Source: Collybia mongolica
Lineage: Eukaryota > Basidiomycota > Agaricomycetes > Agaricales > Clitocybaceae
Reading direction: 5' to 3'
Assembly (NCBI GenBank): GCA_013420905.1
Contig: JAAXNY010000006.1
Location: forward strand, 4,216,001-4,280,000
Length of the DNA stretch: 64,000 nt
Shown here: positions 22,378 through 33,034 of the stretch, piece by piece
Numbering within the stretch: the stretch's first letter is position 1
How the letters are laid out: each line of letters starts with the position of its first letter
The notes under the pieces: generated by a model
Database searches by the model: none
The model's input: the letters and a program-made list of their open reading frames with translations, nothing else
Told to the model about the DNA's origin: nothing
Position numbers and translations under genes: made by a program

Positions 22378-22689
22378 CTGTCTTTACATTGTATTTAACA
22401 AGTCCATTTGTCTTGGTTGTCTTTTTGAATAGAATGTTTTTCAGTGTGTTTCAGGTCTGTAATGTCTTGAAGCTCATGAACCGAAAGATCAAATAAGACA
22501 TAAGACGGTGACAAGGCATCAAAGTCGAAGGAAAGAGACCGAAGACACGTAAATACAGATCAGACAGAGTGTCATTTTCCTGATGTAGGATGTTGGGGCA
22601 GTATTTAATTACAGGCTTTGTGGTTCATTACATGATTACTATACAGTGCTACCCCCTCACAGGCTATTGTCCAGATGACAGGATTATAT

Positions 22690-23764
22690 TCAGAGCCACT
22701 GCTTGTTACCATGGTGTGAAATAAATGCACCACTGTCTTTTACTGTTGCTTTATTGATCACTGCCAACTGCATCTTAACACTCTCTTCTGGAGTTATAGC
22801 CCCCTCAAAGGATGGCTCATAGTGCTTAAATGCAGTGATCATCTTCTTGTATCCTTCCAGCTCTTCAGGTGTGGCTGAGGCACAAGAGGTCAGTACATGA
22901 AATTTATGAATATGGAGTTGATGGCACTCACGAGGCTTTGTGGAAGTATCCACAAGGCCAGGGCTCAGTGCCAAAAATATGAAGCCTTCAGATTTGAATT
23001 GAGCTGCATACTTGGCAACGGCCAAGTTGACTCCAGCTTTGGAGATGGCGTACGGTGCCGCTGCAGCATTTCCGGTGAAGACAGTCAAGTCAAGGTCGGC
23101 GACACCACTACTGAGAGTGATAACCTTCTTAATAGAGCCCTTCTGGAGTAGCGGAATAAACGCATTGATGGTGAAGACCGCTCCGACGACGTTGACGTTG
23201 AACTAATTGGGTTTTATCTACCATGGTGACCTCGCGAGCTGGTATCACGCACCATGTCACGTAAATTTTGGGCGAGCACATCCTGGTCATTGCTGTTGGG
23301 CAGTCCATGTCAAACAAAGCATTTCAGGAGGAGAAAAACTGGACGCACAATCCGGTGAGGGTGAGGTGGCTGAATTCATCATTGACAGCAGCTGCATTGT
23401 TAATCAGGTAGTCCAATGACCCGCCCGTGATTTTCGCCACCTCCGCGGCAGCCGCCTGTGATAACAAAATCCAGTGAAAAGCAACAAGCATAGGCCATTC
23501 CTTTACCCACATTCAGGCCTCGATGATCCGTGACGTCAGATTTGAGGACATGAACGTTTGGCCGATTCAAAGAAGTGAGGTTTTTAGCGGTAGCGGGGTT
23601 GCGAACGATGCCAAAGACAGTGTTATTCTCGTCTTCGCTAAGGTGGCGGACGAATTCGAACTATGCCGACAACAATCGCCGTCAGCATTCATAGACTTTT
23701 TAAGCTATCCAATTGGACATACGCCGATCCCTCGTGAGGCGCCAGTGATGACATAAGAAGGCAT
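22690..23764 (-). CDS. Short-chain dehydrogenase/reductase (SDR), classical type
   Basis: Six exons (23764-23723, 23660-23511, 23455-23349, 23292-23253, 23202-22932, 22874-22690) give 264 residues. The cofactor motif is TGASRGIGFEFVRHL (residues about 7-21), followed by YLINNAAAV (the NNAG-like strand). A Ser in LSSGVAD and YAISKAG (YxxxK) complete the catalytic set. These bind NAD(P) and reduce or oxidise a carbonyl; the substrate is unknown. Exon 4 is only 40 nt and uses a GTGCGT donor; without it the frame cannot be joined. The gene lies 104 bp from the right end of the Plavaka element, which inserted downstream of its stop codon and left the coding part intact. Its promoter is shared, head to head, with the F-box-like gene at 24175. 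Confidence 0.88.
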
Positions 23765-24174
23765 TTTGGTTTAAGATATCGGTCCTTGTTTATGGGGTTC
23801 TAGAGGGGAAGGATTGAGAGATGGAGGTATAGTTGAGGGGTTTATAGATACCCATACACCCATACTATGATAAGTCATCCATTCGGGATGTGGATTGATA
23901 TTACTGACCAACGCGATTCGGATGAATTTTCGTGACAAAGCTCTTGCTGATTCAACTCTCCTGGAAGTGGTCAAGCAGTGACGGGGATATAGTGGGATGA
24001 TAAAAAACCTGGCGACCCGGGCGGTCATCAATGGCGGATATGAGTTTGGACTTGACAGGATACCCTGAATTTCGCCACCGCACCTTTTCAGCCTTATATG
24101 CGTACGGATCCGATAATATCACTTGTTATCCAACCCACATCATGAACTGCATGTAAGGCATTTCCTCCACACTC

Positions 24175-26009
24175 ATGAGCATGACTAAATCCGGCCCCAC
24201 GCTGGCCACACTCCTGCCTGAGATATTTCCTATCGTTGCGTCTCACCTGCCTCTCGATACTCAGCCCTCAACTCTTCTTGCCCTGGCACTCACGGACCGC
24301 CGTCTCAGTGGAATCGTTATCCCATATCTACTATACCAAAATGTGTGGCTGGAGGGCGAGAAGCGCGCTTTGAAAGTCCTGAGATCGTTCAGAGCGGAAA
24401 TAGAGGTGATTAATAAGAGAAACATATATCAAGGAGATCTCCTACCTGTTGCGTATCGTGTCCGTCGTTTGTTCATATCATCCGAACTCTCCAAAGGAGC
24501 CCGAAGGAAGAATGTGGACACCATGAGCGAACTCCGCGAGCTTATCTACCACGGTGGCCTCTCTAACCTTGTCTCCCTTGCCATACATATGGGTGAAGGG
24601 TGGTACGTGGAGAAGGAAGATGACGGTATATGTGTCGATGGCTTTGGGAGACTGGACCGCTCCTTCTGGGCCGTGCTTAAAGAGAAATGCCCAAAGGTGA
24701 AGGGAATTTCTCTCACTGGAGTGGCAGATTATCAAGACGACCGGTGGTTTGAAGAGTCAGGCCTCTATGAATACCAGGTATCCCTGCATTATCGCGTGCT
24801 TCGGATGGGGATCTGATGCAATCGACCCTCCCAGGGACTGGAAAGTTTCCGCCTCCATTATCTGCGTGATGACCCCGGAGATGAAGGTAGCTCATATGCC
24901 CCCATTGACCGCCCGATGCCTGATCTTTAACCTAGATGAACCCTCTGCAGCATCGGAATTAGGACGATTAATCGATAGCTTTTCCTCATCGTCTCCATTC
25001 CTTCACACACTGGAGCTTATCGTTGGCGATGAGGTGCCCATAGATGCGACCCTGTTCACTCGACACTTTCCTCATCTTCGTGCCTTAACACTTGAGTACT
25101 TTACCACTCAAAATACAAATTTGGTATTAGGATTCTGGTCTTCCCACCCTCTACTCGAGCAGATTGAGCTTTCTTTAGTCTCTGGAGACTGGTTTGATTC
25201 CTTGACACCTGGAATTGTCCCGAAATTGAAAAAATAAAAAAGTAAGAAATTGATAATTCCTTCGAACTTGTACTGACTATAGTATATAGGCACCCTTCTC
25301 CGACGCCCGAGCCTTACTCCCCGTTCTGGGAGGTTTGCTCATCAACTTAACAATTTCCTCCTCTATAAATAGTCAAGTGCCATTCCTTCTTCGGTCTGTG
25401 CTCCCAAACGGACTTCCATCTCTTCGTAGCTTGGGAGTATACCAGCGTGCTTCGAATCACACCCGAGAGATCATCTGGGAAGGCAGTCGGTGGCACGAAG
25501 ATGAGGATGGAAACATAAGTGAAGTTAGCAAAAAGGAAATCAGCACGGCCTTTCGATGCGACATATATCATCTCTCTTGCACGCGCCGCCCCAAATCTCG
25601 AGGAGCTTGAGTTTATTGGCGAGTCCAAACCGCCAATTGTGAGAGTATTTTGTACCTACGTTTTTGTACCTACGTTTTTGCCTTGACGAATGTCTTCAAG
25701 GAGCCGATCGCGCTGACCCTTACTAACTTCCCAAACCTCAAGCGCTTGTACCTGTCGGCGACAAGCCGTGGCGCATATCATTCGTTCATCCCTTCCGAGG
25801 GCAAACTTACATTGCCCGAAGTTGCATGCACTTTCGCGCAGAAGTGCAGGACCTTGGAATCAGTTACGGAGGTCAGACATAACTCGCGAAAAGTGCATGT
25901 GACTGCCAAGGTCCAACGGACTGTAGATGGAGGCTTGTTACTGAGAGAAGAACCAGGCTGTGGCCGGATCATAGCGTTGGGAGACAACGACTACCCGAGA
26001 TTTATATAA
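24175..26009 (+). pseudogene. F-box/LRR-like protein with two frame breaks
   Basis: Exons 24175-24777, 24835-24886 and 24936-25237 are clean. The N-terminus (LLPEIFPIVASHLPLD...LLALALTDRRLSGIV) looks like an F-box helix pair, followed by leucine-rich irregular repeats. The frame then stops at TAA 25235 inside an A-rich run. Removing one A would carry it through the GTAAGA donor at about 25242 to an acceptor at 25290, into APFSDARALLPVLGGL. A second single-base shift is needed near 25550 to pass from ISTAF into TYIISLARAAPNLEELEF. A last intron (about 25639-25700) leads to EPIALTLTNFPNLKRLYL and a stop at 26007. The downstream reading frames remain family-like. This is therefore either a young pseudogene or a gene with two base-call errors. 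Mushroom genomes hold many such genes of unknown substrate. Confidence 0.6.
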
Positions 26010-26294
26010 TGATGTTTTCATATGCTGTCTTTTGGTTTTATCGTCGTCCTCATACTAAAGATTTTATTCTTCACTAAGTTGAATCCCAGAAAGAGGCATT
26101 GGGAGATGGAGAAGAGGTTGCACTAAATATGTATCGTTGCTTCCACCTCATAATACTGTATTACCCGAGATTTTCTCCACCTTGCTGACGTTCAAAACAC
26201 ATCGGAGTATGTATATCTTGTTGTCCTTATAAAATTTTACATCCATACGATTCTGAATGTTTGAAAAATTTGTAAGGCCCGGCCCATCTTAGTC

Positions 26295-27678
26295 CTACAT
26301 CCATGCAAAGGTGACCAATTGGACGGCGCCTTCTCCCTGGTATCTCGCTACGGCCCGCAAATTTCGACCTTCGTCAATCCTTTCAAACACCGCCATCCCT
26401 CCGTCGACCTGTCCAGCAGCAACAATATACTGATTCCTGTCTCCCCCAATGGCCACGCCCCTAAGCTGTTGCAAACCCGTGTAAAATTGCCTAACCAGTC
26501 TCAACGTCGGCTTTGTGGCAAATATGGCAATGGTGTCGCCGCGGGGGTCGCGCAGGGCTGGGTCGGGAGAGGTGTTGCGGTTGGAAATGTAGAGAAGTTC
26601 GTGTGGGAACTCGCGCGACGTCGGGGGTAGCATAATTTCCGCAACACCATGTTCACTGTTCGGTGCTACATCGCCGGGAAGTGTGGAGAAAGACGCGAGA
26701 AGTTTGGGGGCGGTTGAGCTGCCAACGGGTGGAATTGTTTGCGCGGTCACGGTGTTGATCAGTTCATGGAGTGCGTAGACAATTCCGTCTACGAGAGCTT
26801 TAGGATATCAAAGAAAAAGAAATGGCGTACGAACTTACCCTTGGCAACGATATGCCGTGGTCCACTGCCAACGGGTTGCTGAATAAATCCAGAAACATTC
26901 CACACAGTATTTTCCTGGGATCGAGAAATTCTCCAAATTTTATCAGCTCCCTATCGAGGAACGGAAAATAAGTCTCGTTCCTTTAATAAAACCATTCATA
27001 GAACCACTTACTAGATCTGGTACAAAGATTTCATCGCCGTATTGTACAATCTATTCATAGCCTATCAGGAAACTGTACGGACAAGCTATAGTCATTGCCT
27101 GCACAAACCTCGTGAGGGCGCGAAGCAGGCTGCCTAGGATCCGGTCCGGAGCCCATGAAAGTTGCTGTGGGCCCGAGGGTTGTCGCAAATGTAACATTAT
27201 CAGCTTGGAGAGGAATAGAAACCGCGGTGCCAGTTGAAAACTACACATAAAGTTATTAGAATAGAGGATATTTCAATGATGAAACTCGGGCCTCACATTA
27301 ACAACGGCTAAGCCACGGCCAGCATCGGTGATCCCAACATGGACAGCGTCTTCCCCTCGAGAGTTAGCACGGTCGATCAGGTTCATAGTACCGGCTTTGT
27401 CCACAAGAAACGAGAGTATCTCGCTGCCATCTTCATCGTTCACGGTTGCATTCTTTATCGCACTGGTACGCATGAGGGGTTAAGAATAGGAGGATGGACA
27501 ATGTCAAGACCCACTAGAAAATACTAGAATTGGTGGGATGGCGCGTCACCCATAGATTCTTCGTGCCTCCAGGAAACTGGGATAGAAGCTGGATCGAGTG
27601 GGCACTCGAATCGAACAGGAACGTGGACATAGACAATATGGCATCGTATGCACCAGCAACAATGGTAAACTTGACCAT
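26295..27678 (-). CDS. Lactonase-type seven-bladed beta-propeller protein (6-phosphogluconolactonase/muconate-lactonizing-like)
   Basis: Six exons (27678-27515, 27462-27297, 27240-27109, 27050-27012, 26950-26839, 26788-26295) give 368 residues. The start MVKFTIVAGAYDAILSMSTF and the propeller words NLWVTRHPTNSSIFYA, VHVGITDAGRGLAVVN, SGPRHIVAKDGIVYALHEL, LLYISNRNTS and LRLVRQFYTGLQQLRGVAI follow the lactonase (PF10282-type) family. The best-known members are bacterial Pgl and fungal carboxy-muconate lactonizing enzyme; which reaction this one performs cannot be told. No signal peptide is present, so it is probably cytosolic. Exon 4 is only 39 nt. The next gene upstream, EXO84, is in tandem on the same strand. 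Confidence 0.82.
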
Positions 27679-28234
27679 CGTAGTAAAAGCCCGAAGCTGT
27701 GGTTGACCCTAGAATTTCTTGCATTATATACATCTGGGGGTTAGGTACTTGGAGCAAAACACACCGCGATGCCAATATGGGGAAGATTTTTCCCTATAAA
27801 AACCAGAACCATGGGTCGCGGGGTGCGGCTTTCCAGTAATACATGCCACTCCACTGGTTTCGCGTTCGCTTAGTATTGAGAATTTCTCATCATCTACATT
27901 ATATGGACGCCCAAAAAATGATGTATCCCATACCCTTCGTTTTTTGCCTTTGACTGGCACAATATTTATAGTTCTCATCGCTTATTCTCCCACGGTGGCA
28001 GATAGTGGGTGGAGCTTACCGCTTGGCAATTTATGACTTGCTGATGCCCCAAGTGGCAAACCCTAAACAAGAAATCGGATTCGGTATAAGTCAAAGGTCA
28101 AAAGTACACACACCTGAGATTCAACGTCATAAACATGAAGGATAACGGGAAAAAGCAGCAGATTACGGCAACACAGAAAATTATCATACACACTAGAGCA
28201 GGGAAACAGACCAGGACAGTAATTTTGTCCACAC
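27679..28234. other. Intergenic between EXO84 and the lactonase-type gene
   Basis: A minus-strand frame at 27978-27724 is open for 84 codons but has no known motif and no consistent exon partner. I read this stretch as the EXO84 3' UTR plus the lactonase promoter. Confidence 0.4.
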
Positions 28235-31200
28235 CTAAATCATGCCCTCCCGTTGCATAACAGCAACTGGAGGGGGCCGCTGACCGGCACTACTTCCCGG
28301 ACGATTGCTTGACCTAGGTGGTGGAGCAGGACTAGCACGTGCAGAGCGTGGTGGTCGGTCGCGCTGCCGCTCAGAAGTCCGATCACTCTCACGATCCGAA
28401 TACTTGTCTCGGTCCCGTTCACGATCACGCACCCCAGCTCCGGGTCGAAGTGGCGATGCGCTTGCTGGGGGAGATCTTGGCCTTCTGGGGGCAGGAGAGG
28501 CAAGGGGAATATCCTGAATTGGAGCTGGCGCAGAAAGGGGGGCTGACGCCGGCGTTCCGGGTGCTGGTGTTCGTGGAACGGCTGACAGCAAATTTCGAGA
28601 AGCAGCTGAAGTCGGTGTCCGAGATCTTGGAGGTGCTGCAGAAACCGGGGTTCGGGAACGCGGCGGAGCTGCGGAAACTGGTGTCCGAGAACGAGGTGGC
28701 GCGGAGGACTGTGGAGTACGGGGAGGTATAGCGGACGGAGGGGCGGCAGGGACAGGTGTGCGGTTAGTGTCCCGGCTGGGAACGTTAAATGACATGGACA
28801 TTGCAGAGGCACCGGGGGTATCGTACGCCGCGGCTGTTGCATTGCTGTAGCGGGACATAGTGGATGCTCCGGACGCAGGAGGTGCTGTGAGTATAGGAGA
28901 TTTACCAGGGGACGATGCGTTGGAACGCATTGACGAAGCAGAGGCTGGTGGGGCAAGGCTGTCCGACTGTAAAGACCGGTCTGATGACTTATTAGAGAGG
29001 GCCGGGGGGACTAATCCGCGGCGGCGTGAAGCCGGGACAGGTTCAATTTTGGGCATTTGGTGATCCTGGAAGGAAAAATGGGAGTTGGCCTTGATGCTCG
29101 CCTTGGGCTTTGCAACAAGAAGATCATCAAACAAAAATCGGAAGTCAAGACCATACTCCTGCAAAAGCTAGGATTGTGATTAGTTGCTATTGCGAGTGAT
29201 AAATGCATGTGGAAATTACCTTTTTACTTTGAGTATATGTGATCTTCAAAGCATCCTCCACCACTTTAGCATCTACGTCTGAAGTATAGACTTGTATCCT
29301 AAAGGTCTCAGCGTAACTTTCAATCTGTTTCTTGGCCCAATCAATAAATACTAGTATTATTTGTTAGTTGTTGTTGATGTGCGAATTACGAAGAAGACGT
29401 ACTACTGGCAACTTCGTTTTCCTTGAAACTTGCCAGAAACCAATCCGCGGTATGCTTGATTCCGGTGAAATATACGATTGCAAGGTCCCCGATATAGGCG
29501 CCAATATGGCCCTCAAATCTGATCTTTCGTACATGCGCCTTTAGGACCTTTGTTCGCATCTCAAGGAAAGCGCTCCGGGCTGCAGGACCAGCTTTGAGAC
29601 GCAGGAGTAGAGCTATAAGGGAAACGACAGCCGATTTCCGGATGGTCGGCCGAGAAAGTGTGTCAAGAAGGGCTTTTGTGAGGAGAGAGGTCAGTGTCGG
29701 CAGTTTGTGCACAAGCAAAGGTGCGGTGGAGAGTTTTGTTTTGCCTATGACAACATTACACGATTTCAAATGAATGAGAGATGAGATTGACATACCTTGT
29801 TCGACTAGAGTAACCGCTTTTTCCCATTCACGTAATGCAATGGCTACTGTTAATTCATCGGCCCATTCGCCAACCCAGCGTGCGTCGCGCTCTGCCTTCT
29901 CCTTTGCGTCCGAGGCAAGGCTAGGAATGTCCCCGCCTTTCGTGGCGAGTTCCGCCATCCAGTCGGGAACAGGGGGAACCGAACTACGCTGGAATTACTA
30001 TTTAAACCTTGCCAAACCAGATTCAATTGTGAAGGAGACGTACATCACCACCGCCGGACTGCCACATGCTTTTTCTCCTCTCATGCTCGCCTTCGCGTTC
30101 TTTCCTTTTTTTTGCTGCCAGCTCTTCCGCTACTTGGCGGAACTGAGCCAGTAAGGATTTTTTGTCCGCTGCACCTTCGGTTCTATACACATGTGTCTCC
30201 TTCCCATGTCGTATTTTGAAAACGTTAGTCATCCCTGTAATAACACCTGCTCGGCATGACCAGTCAGGAAACACGAGTCACGATGCTTACGTGCAGAATC
30301 CTTCGTATCGAGAACCAACATCTCACTTAACGGCCAACATCTCTCCGCTACTAATTTCCCCTCGTTTACCGTATTCCCTCCAGCTCCCGCATTCCCATCA
30401 GCACCCCTCGCTCCAGCAGCGTTTCGCCGCCTTCTCCGTGCGACCAGAACCAGGTCATCCAGGACCACAAAACGTACGCGTCCCATCGTCTTGTATGTTG
30501 CAGCATTTAACGCTAACACCCCTTCCACTTCTGATACTACATGTCGTCCGGGTGTTGTAGGGGCAAACTTGGCAGCGCCCTCAATGAGGGCATGAAGTTC
30601 TTGCATCTGATTGAAATACATGATGCGTAGATCCGCGACAGAAGAACGCTTGTAAGATGAGAGGGTGTTTGAAGCATTGTTTGTGGGGTCGGGTATATGG
30701 AGGAGGGACGGCATGGATTTATAGTCAGAAAGAAGATCTTTCAGTTCCAGCATCTCTGTCTCTAGTGATGTGATCTCCTTCGAAATGAGAACAAACTCTG
30801 CGTAGCTGAGCAGACAATCAGTATCAAATGTAAAGACCAAGATAGAACATACTTCTTGAACACATTTCGTTGAAGTTCTGAATTGGTTTCGTTCTTCACA
30901 CCTCGCAAAGAAGACTGTAGAGACCTTAACTCGGACTCCGTAGAGTTTGCCAGTTTTAGCTTCAAGACTGTTAGAAGGTTGATAGTTCAGCGACCTTTTA
31001 GCTCGACTATCAGCGAAGATGGCTTACATGCATCTGGGTCAAATTGATCGTCATCAAGTATCTTCTTATCATCCTGGGTACTCCGCGACGGGCCACGATC
31101 CCTCACATATTCATCACCGACACTCTCCATACCCATTCCGAGGCTCATCATGCTGGGTCCACCACCACCTAAATAACCAGGCATCGAAGGTACAGCATCC

Positions 31201-31388
31201 ACGTCGGTGGGACTCGCGACCATCTCAGCGTAGCGCATCGACATACGTTTTTTTATTCTGTCATCGACGCGAGACTTGGGTCCACCGCGGGGGATAGGGC
31301 CTTGACCAGGAATGGGCACTGGTGGTGCGATGGTGGGCTTGCGGGTCGGTGCGCGCCGCGGCGTACGAAGGGAGGTTTCTTGTGGCAT
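28235..31388 (-). CDS. EXO84: Exocyst complex component EXO84
   Basis: Eight exons (31388-31028, 30967-30853, 30805-30291, 30234-30044, 29988-29796, 29744-29403, 29350-29220, 29167-28235) give 926 residues. The start MPQETSLRTPRR resembles other fungal Exo84 N-termini. The coiled-coil segment FVLISKEITSLETEMLELKD follows, then the PH-like domain with VLDTKDSARMTNVFKIR and VYRTEGAADKKSLLAQFR, then the helical C-terminal bundle. Exo84 is one of eight exocyst subunits that tether secretory vesicles to the plasma membrane. Unusually, about 270 residues of Ser/Pro/Ala-rich sequence follow the last helical domain, with tandem PPRSRTPV repeats and an Arg/Asp/Glu-rich stretch (RDRERDRDKYSDRES). The start lies 242 bp from the divergent tyrosine phosphatase gene. 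Confidence 0.92.
28600..28702 (-). repeat. Short in-frame tandem repeat in the EXO84 tail
   Basis: Three to four tandem units of about 33 bp encode successive copies of APPRSRTPVSA with the last unit changed to APPRSRTPTSA. The repeats keep the reading frame. Confidence 0.7.
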
Positions 31389-31630
31389 CTTCTCTGTGGG
31401 GAGGGTTCGTACCCAGGGACGTCTTTTCTTTGCGGTGTCTGGAACTTTCCCCAACGGCCACAAAGATGATATCTCGACGTTTGTGGGCCTTGCAAACAGC
31501 GAAGGCCTAGTGTCGACTGCGAAGGCGTAAAGCCTAGCAAGTATTAAGGTAGTGGCAATGAGAGAAAGTCACGTGGCACTCTATACAAAGGCGTCCATCT
31601 CCATGCCACTCACCATCAACATCCTATCCC

Positions 31631-32920
31631 ATGGATAGCTCTTCTACCAAAGCGATGCCGTCATGGCTGTCAAATGCGAACGGAATACCGCATATGCAAT
31701 CCGTATTTCGTATTTTAGCGGAACGCGAAGCCAAACGCCAACACGCACGCAATGCCTCAATCATCAAAAGGTCCGTCCAGAACGTCGACCAGGAGGCCCA
31801 CCGCTCACGCCCTCTGAGCATTTCACGACTTTTCCGAAGCACCAATAGCAATCATTACTCGGTCGCTGTCGCTCACGACGTTGAGAACCGACGTCGAAAT
31901 CGTTACATGGATATCGAGCCGTACGACAGAACCCGAGTCATTGTCAGCGCGCCCGAAGAGGAAGGAAAAAAAGATGGGACAGGGAATAACAGTAAATACT
32001 TAAACGCCAGTTGGATTTTGGAACGCTTTGGACATAAATGGTGGATCGCAACACAAGCCCCTCTCCCGAACACTTCCCACACCTTCCTCAGTCTGTTTCT
32101 TCAACCTATAACGTGCCCTCCTTCTTTCTTACGCGGCAACTCCTCAACACAACCCAGAGAAACCCAACTTCGTACGATCGTGCAATTGACACAGAATTTC
32201 GAGAGCGGCCGGCGAAAAGCAAACCCATACTTTTCCAGAGTGATTGGAGAGTCCAAGCTCCTAATATCGGAAGACAGCCATTCAACGTCTGCGTTCAAAA
32301 CAACGCTACTGCAGTCGCGCACCCTTCAGGCATCACATTGCGTGCATAGCACGGTTTCCCTTGTGTCGATCATTCTAAACCCTTCAATACGTCGATCGTA
32401 CGATTCTGGGGGCTCTCAGGTCGGCGATGATGGCTATGGGGACGACGAACGTGAATGGGGTGAGGAGAGCGGTAACCCCGTAGTATTCCAACATTTTCTT
32501 TACACAGCCTGGCCGGATCACGGTGTGCCAGGTGAAGGCGACCAGCACAGTTTACTACCATTCATCAAGCTCGTCGACAGCGCCAATAGAGATCTTACCC
32601 ACATATCAAGACAAGGCAACATAGAGCCTGATCCTGACCCGCCAATTGTAATTGGATGTTCCGCTGGAGTAGGGCGTACAGGATCCTTCATTGCTTTGTC
32701 GTCATTGCTGAGAGAGTATGGACACCTCCCATCCGCCGATTTCCCTAGCCCAACTAGCGATCTACCAACGTCTCCTTTGGGCTCTCTTCCTCGGTCACTG
32801 CGTGAAGATCTTGTAGCACTCGAAGTTGATTATCTCCGAGAACAGAGACCTGGAATGGTGCAGCGCGAAGAGCAGCTGAATCTCATCTACAAGATGTTGG
32901 GTGCTGCTCTTGGGATGTAG
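31631..32920 (+). CDS. Protein tyrosine phosphatase, classical PTP
   Basis: A single exon of 429 residues. Landmarks in order are RNRYMDIEPYDRTRV (the pTyr-loop region, where KNRY is usual), SKYLNASWI, WWIATQAPLPNT, the WPD loop at about residues 294-296 (TAWPDHGVP), the P-loop GCSAGVGRTGSF with catalytic Cys at about 343, and the Q loop QRPGMVQREEQ. The enzyme removes phosphate from tyrosine in proteins; fungal relatives act on MAP kinases. The residue before the catalytic Cys is Gly here, where His is nearly invariant in classical PTPs. Ser/Gly-rich inserts lie between the core blocks. No membrane segment or signal peptide is seen, so it is probably cytosolic or nuclear. The catalytic Asp, Cys and Arg are all present. 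Confidence 0.9.
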   Translation: MDSSSTKAMPSWLSNANGIPHMQSVFRILAEREAKRQHARNASIIKRSVQNVDQEAHRSRPLSISRLFRSTNSNHYSVAVAHDVENRRRNRYMDIEPYDRTRVIVSAPEEEGKKDGTGNNSKYLNASWILERFGHKWWIATQAPLPNTSHTFLSLFLQPITCPPSFLRGNSSTQPRETQLRTIVQLTQNFESGRRKANPYFSRVIGESKLLISEDSHSTSAFKTTLLQSRTLQASHCVHSTVSLVSIILNPSIRRSYDSGGSQVGDDGYGDDEREWGEESGNPVVFQHFLYTAWPDHGVPGEGDQHSLLPFIKLVDSANRDLTHISRQGNIEPDPDPPIVIGCSAGVGRTGSFIALSSLLREYGHLPSADFPSPTSDLPTSPLGSLPRSLREDLVALEVDYLREQRPGMVQREEQLNLIYKMLGAALGM

Positions 32921-33034
32921 GCTCGCTATGAATAGATCTAGATCGGAGTTAATCACTATCTGATAAGATAAGGCCAAGGCGCCACTGTGACCTCCAAAGT
33001 CTCTGTCAGCTTACAACCGCATCCGATCCCTTGT

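Larger units (their letters stand above)
16261..22585. mobile_element. Plavaka-type (CACTA-related) DNA transposon, decayed
   Basis: A 6.3-kb element with imperfect terminal inverted repeats. The left end starts CATCAGGAAAACCACACTC. The right end read inward starts CATCAGGAAAATGACACTC. Both continue TGTCTGAT. A 4-bp TAGG flanks both ends (16257-16260 and 22586-22589). Two genes diverge from the middle: an accessory ORF leftward and the transposase rightward. The Plavaka family is known mainly from mushroom genomes. Both genes carry premature stops, so the copy is inactive by itself. Confidence 0.85.

Noticed and set aside
27724..27978. Minus-strand frame between EXO84 and the lactonase-type gene
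   Set aside because: No known motif, and the lactonase model starts cleanly at 27678 without it.
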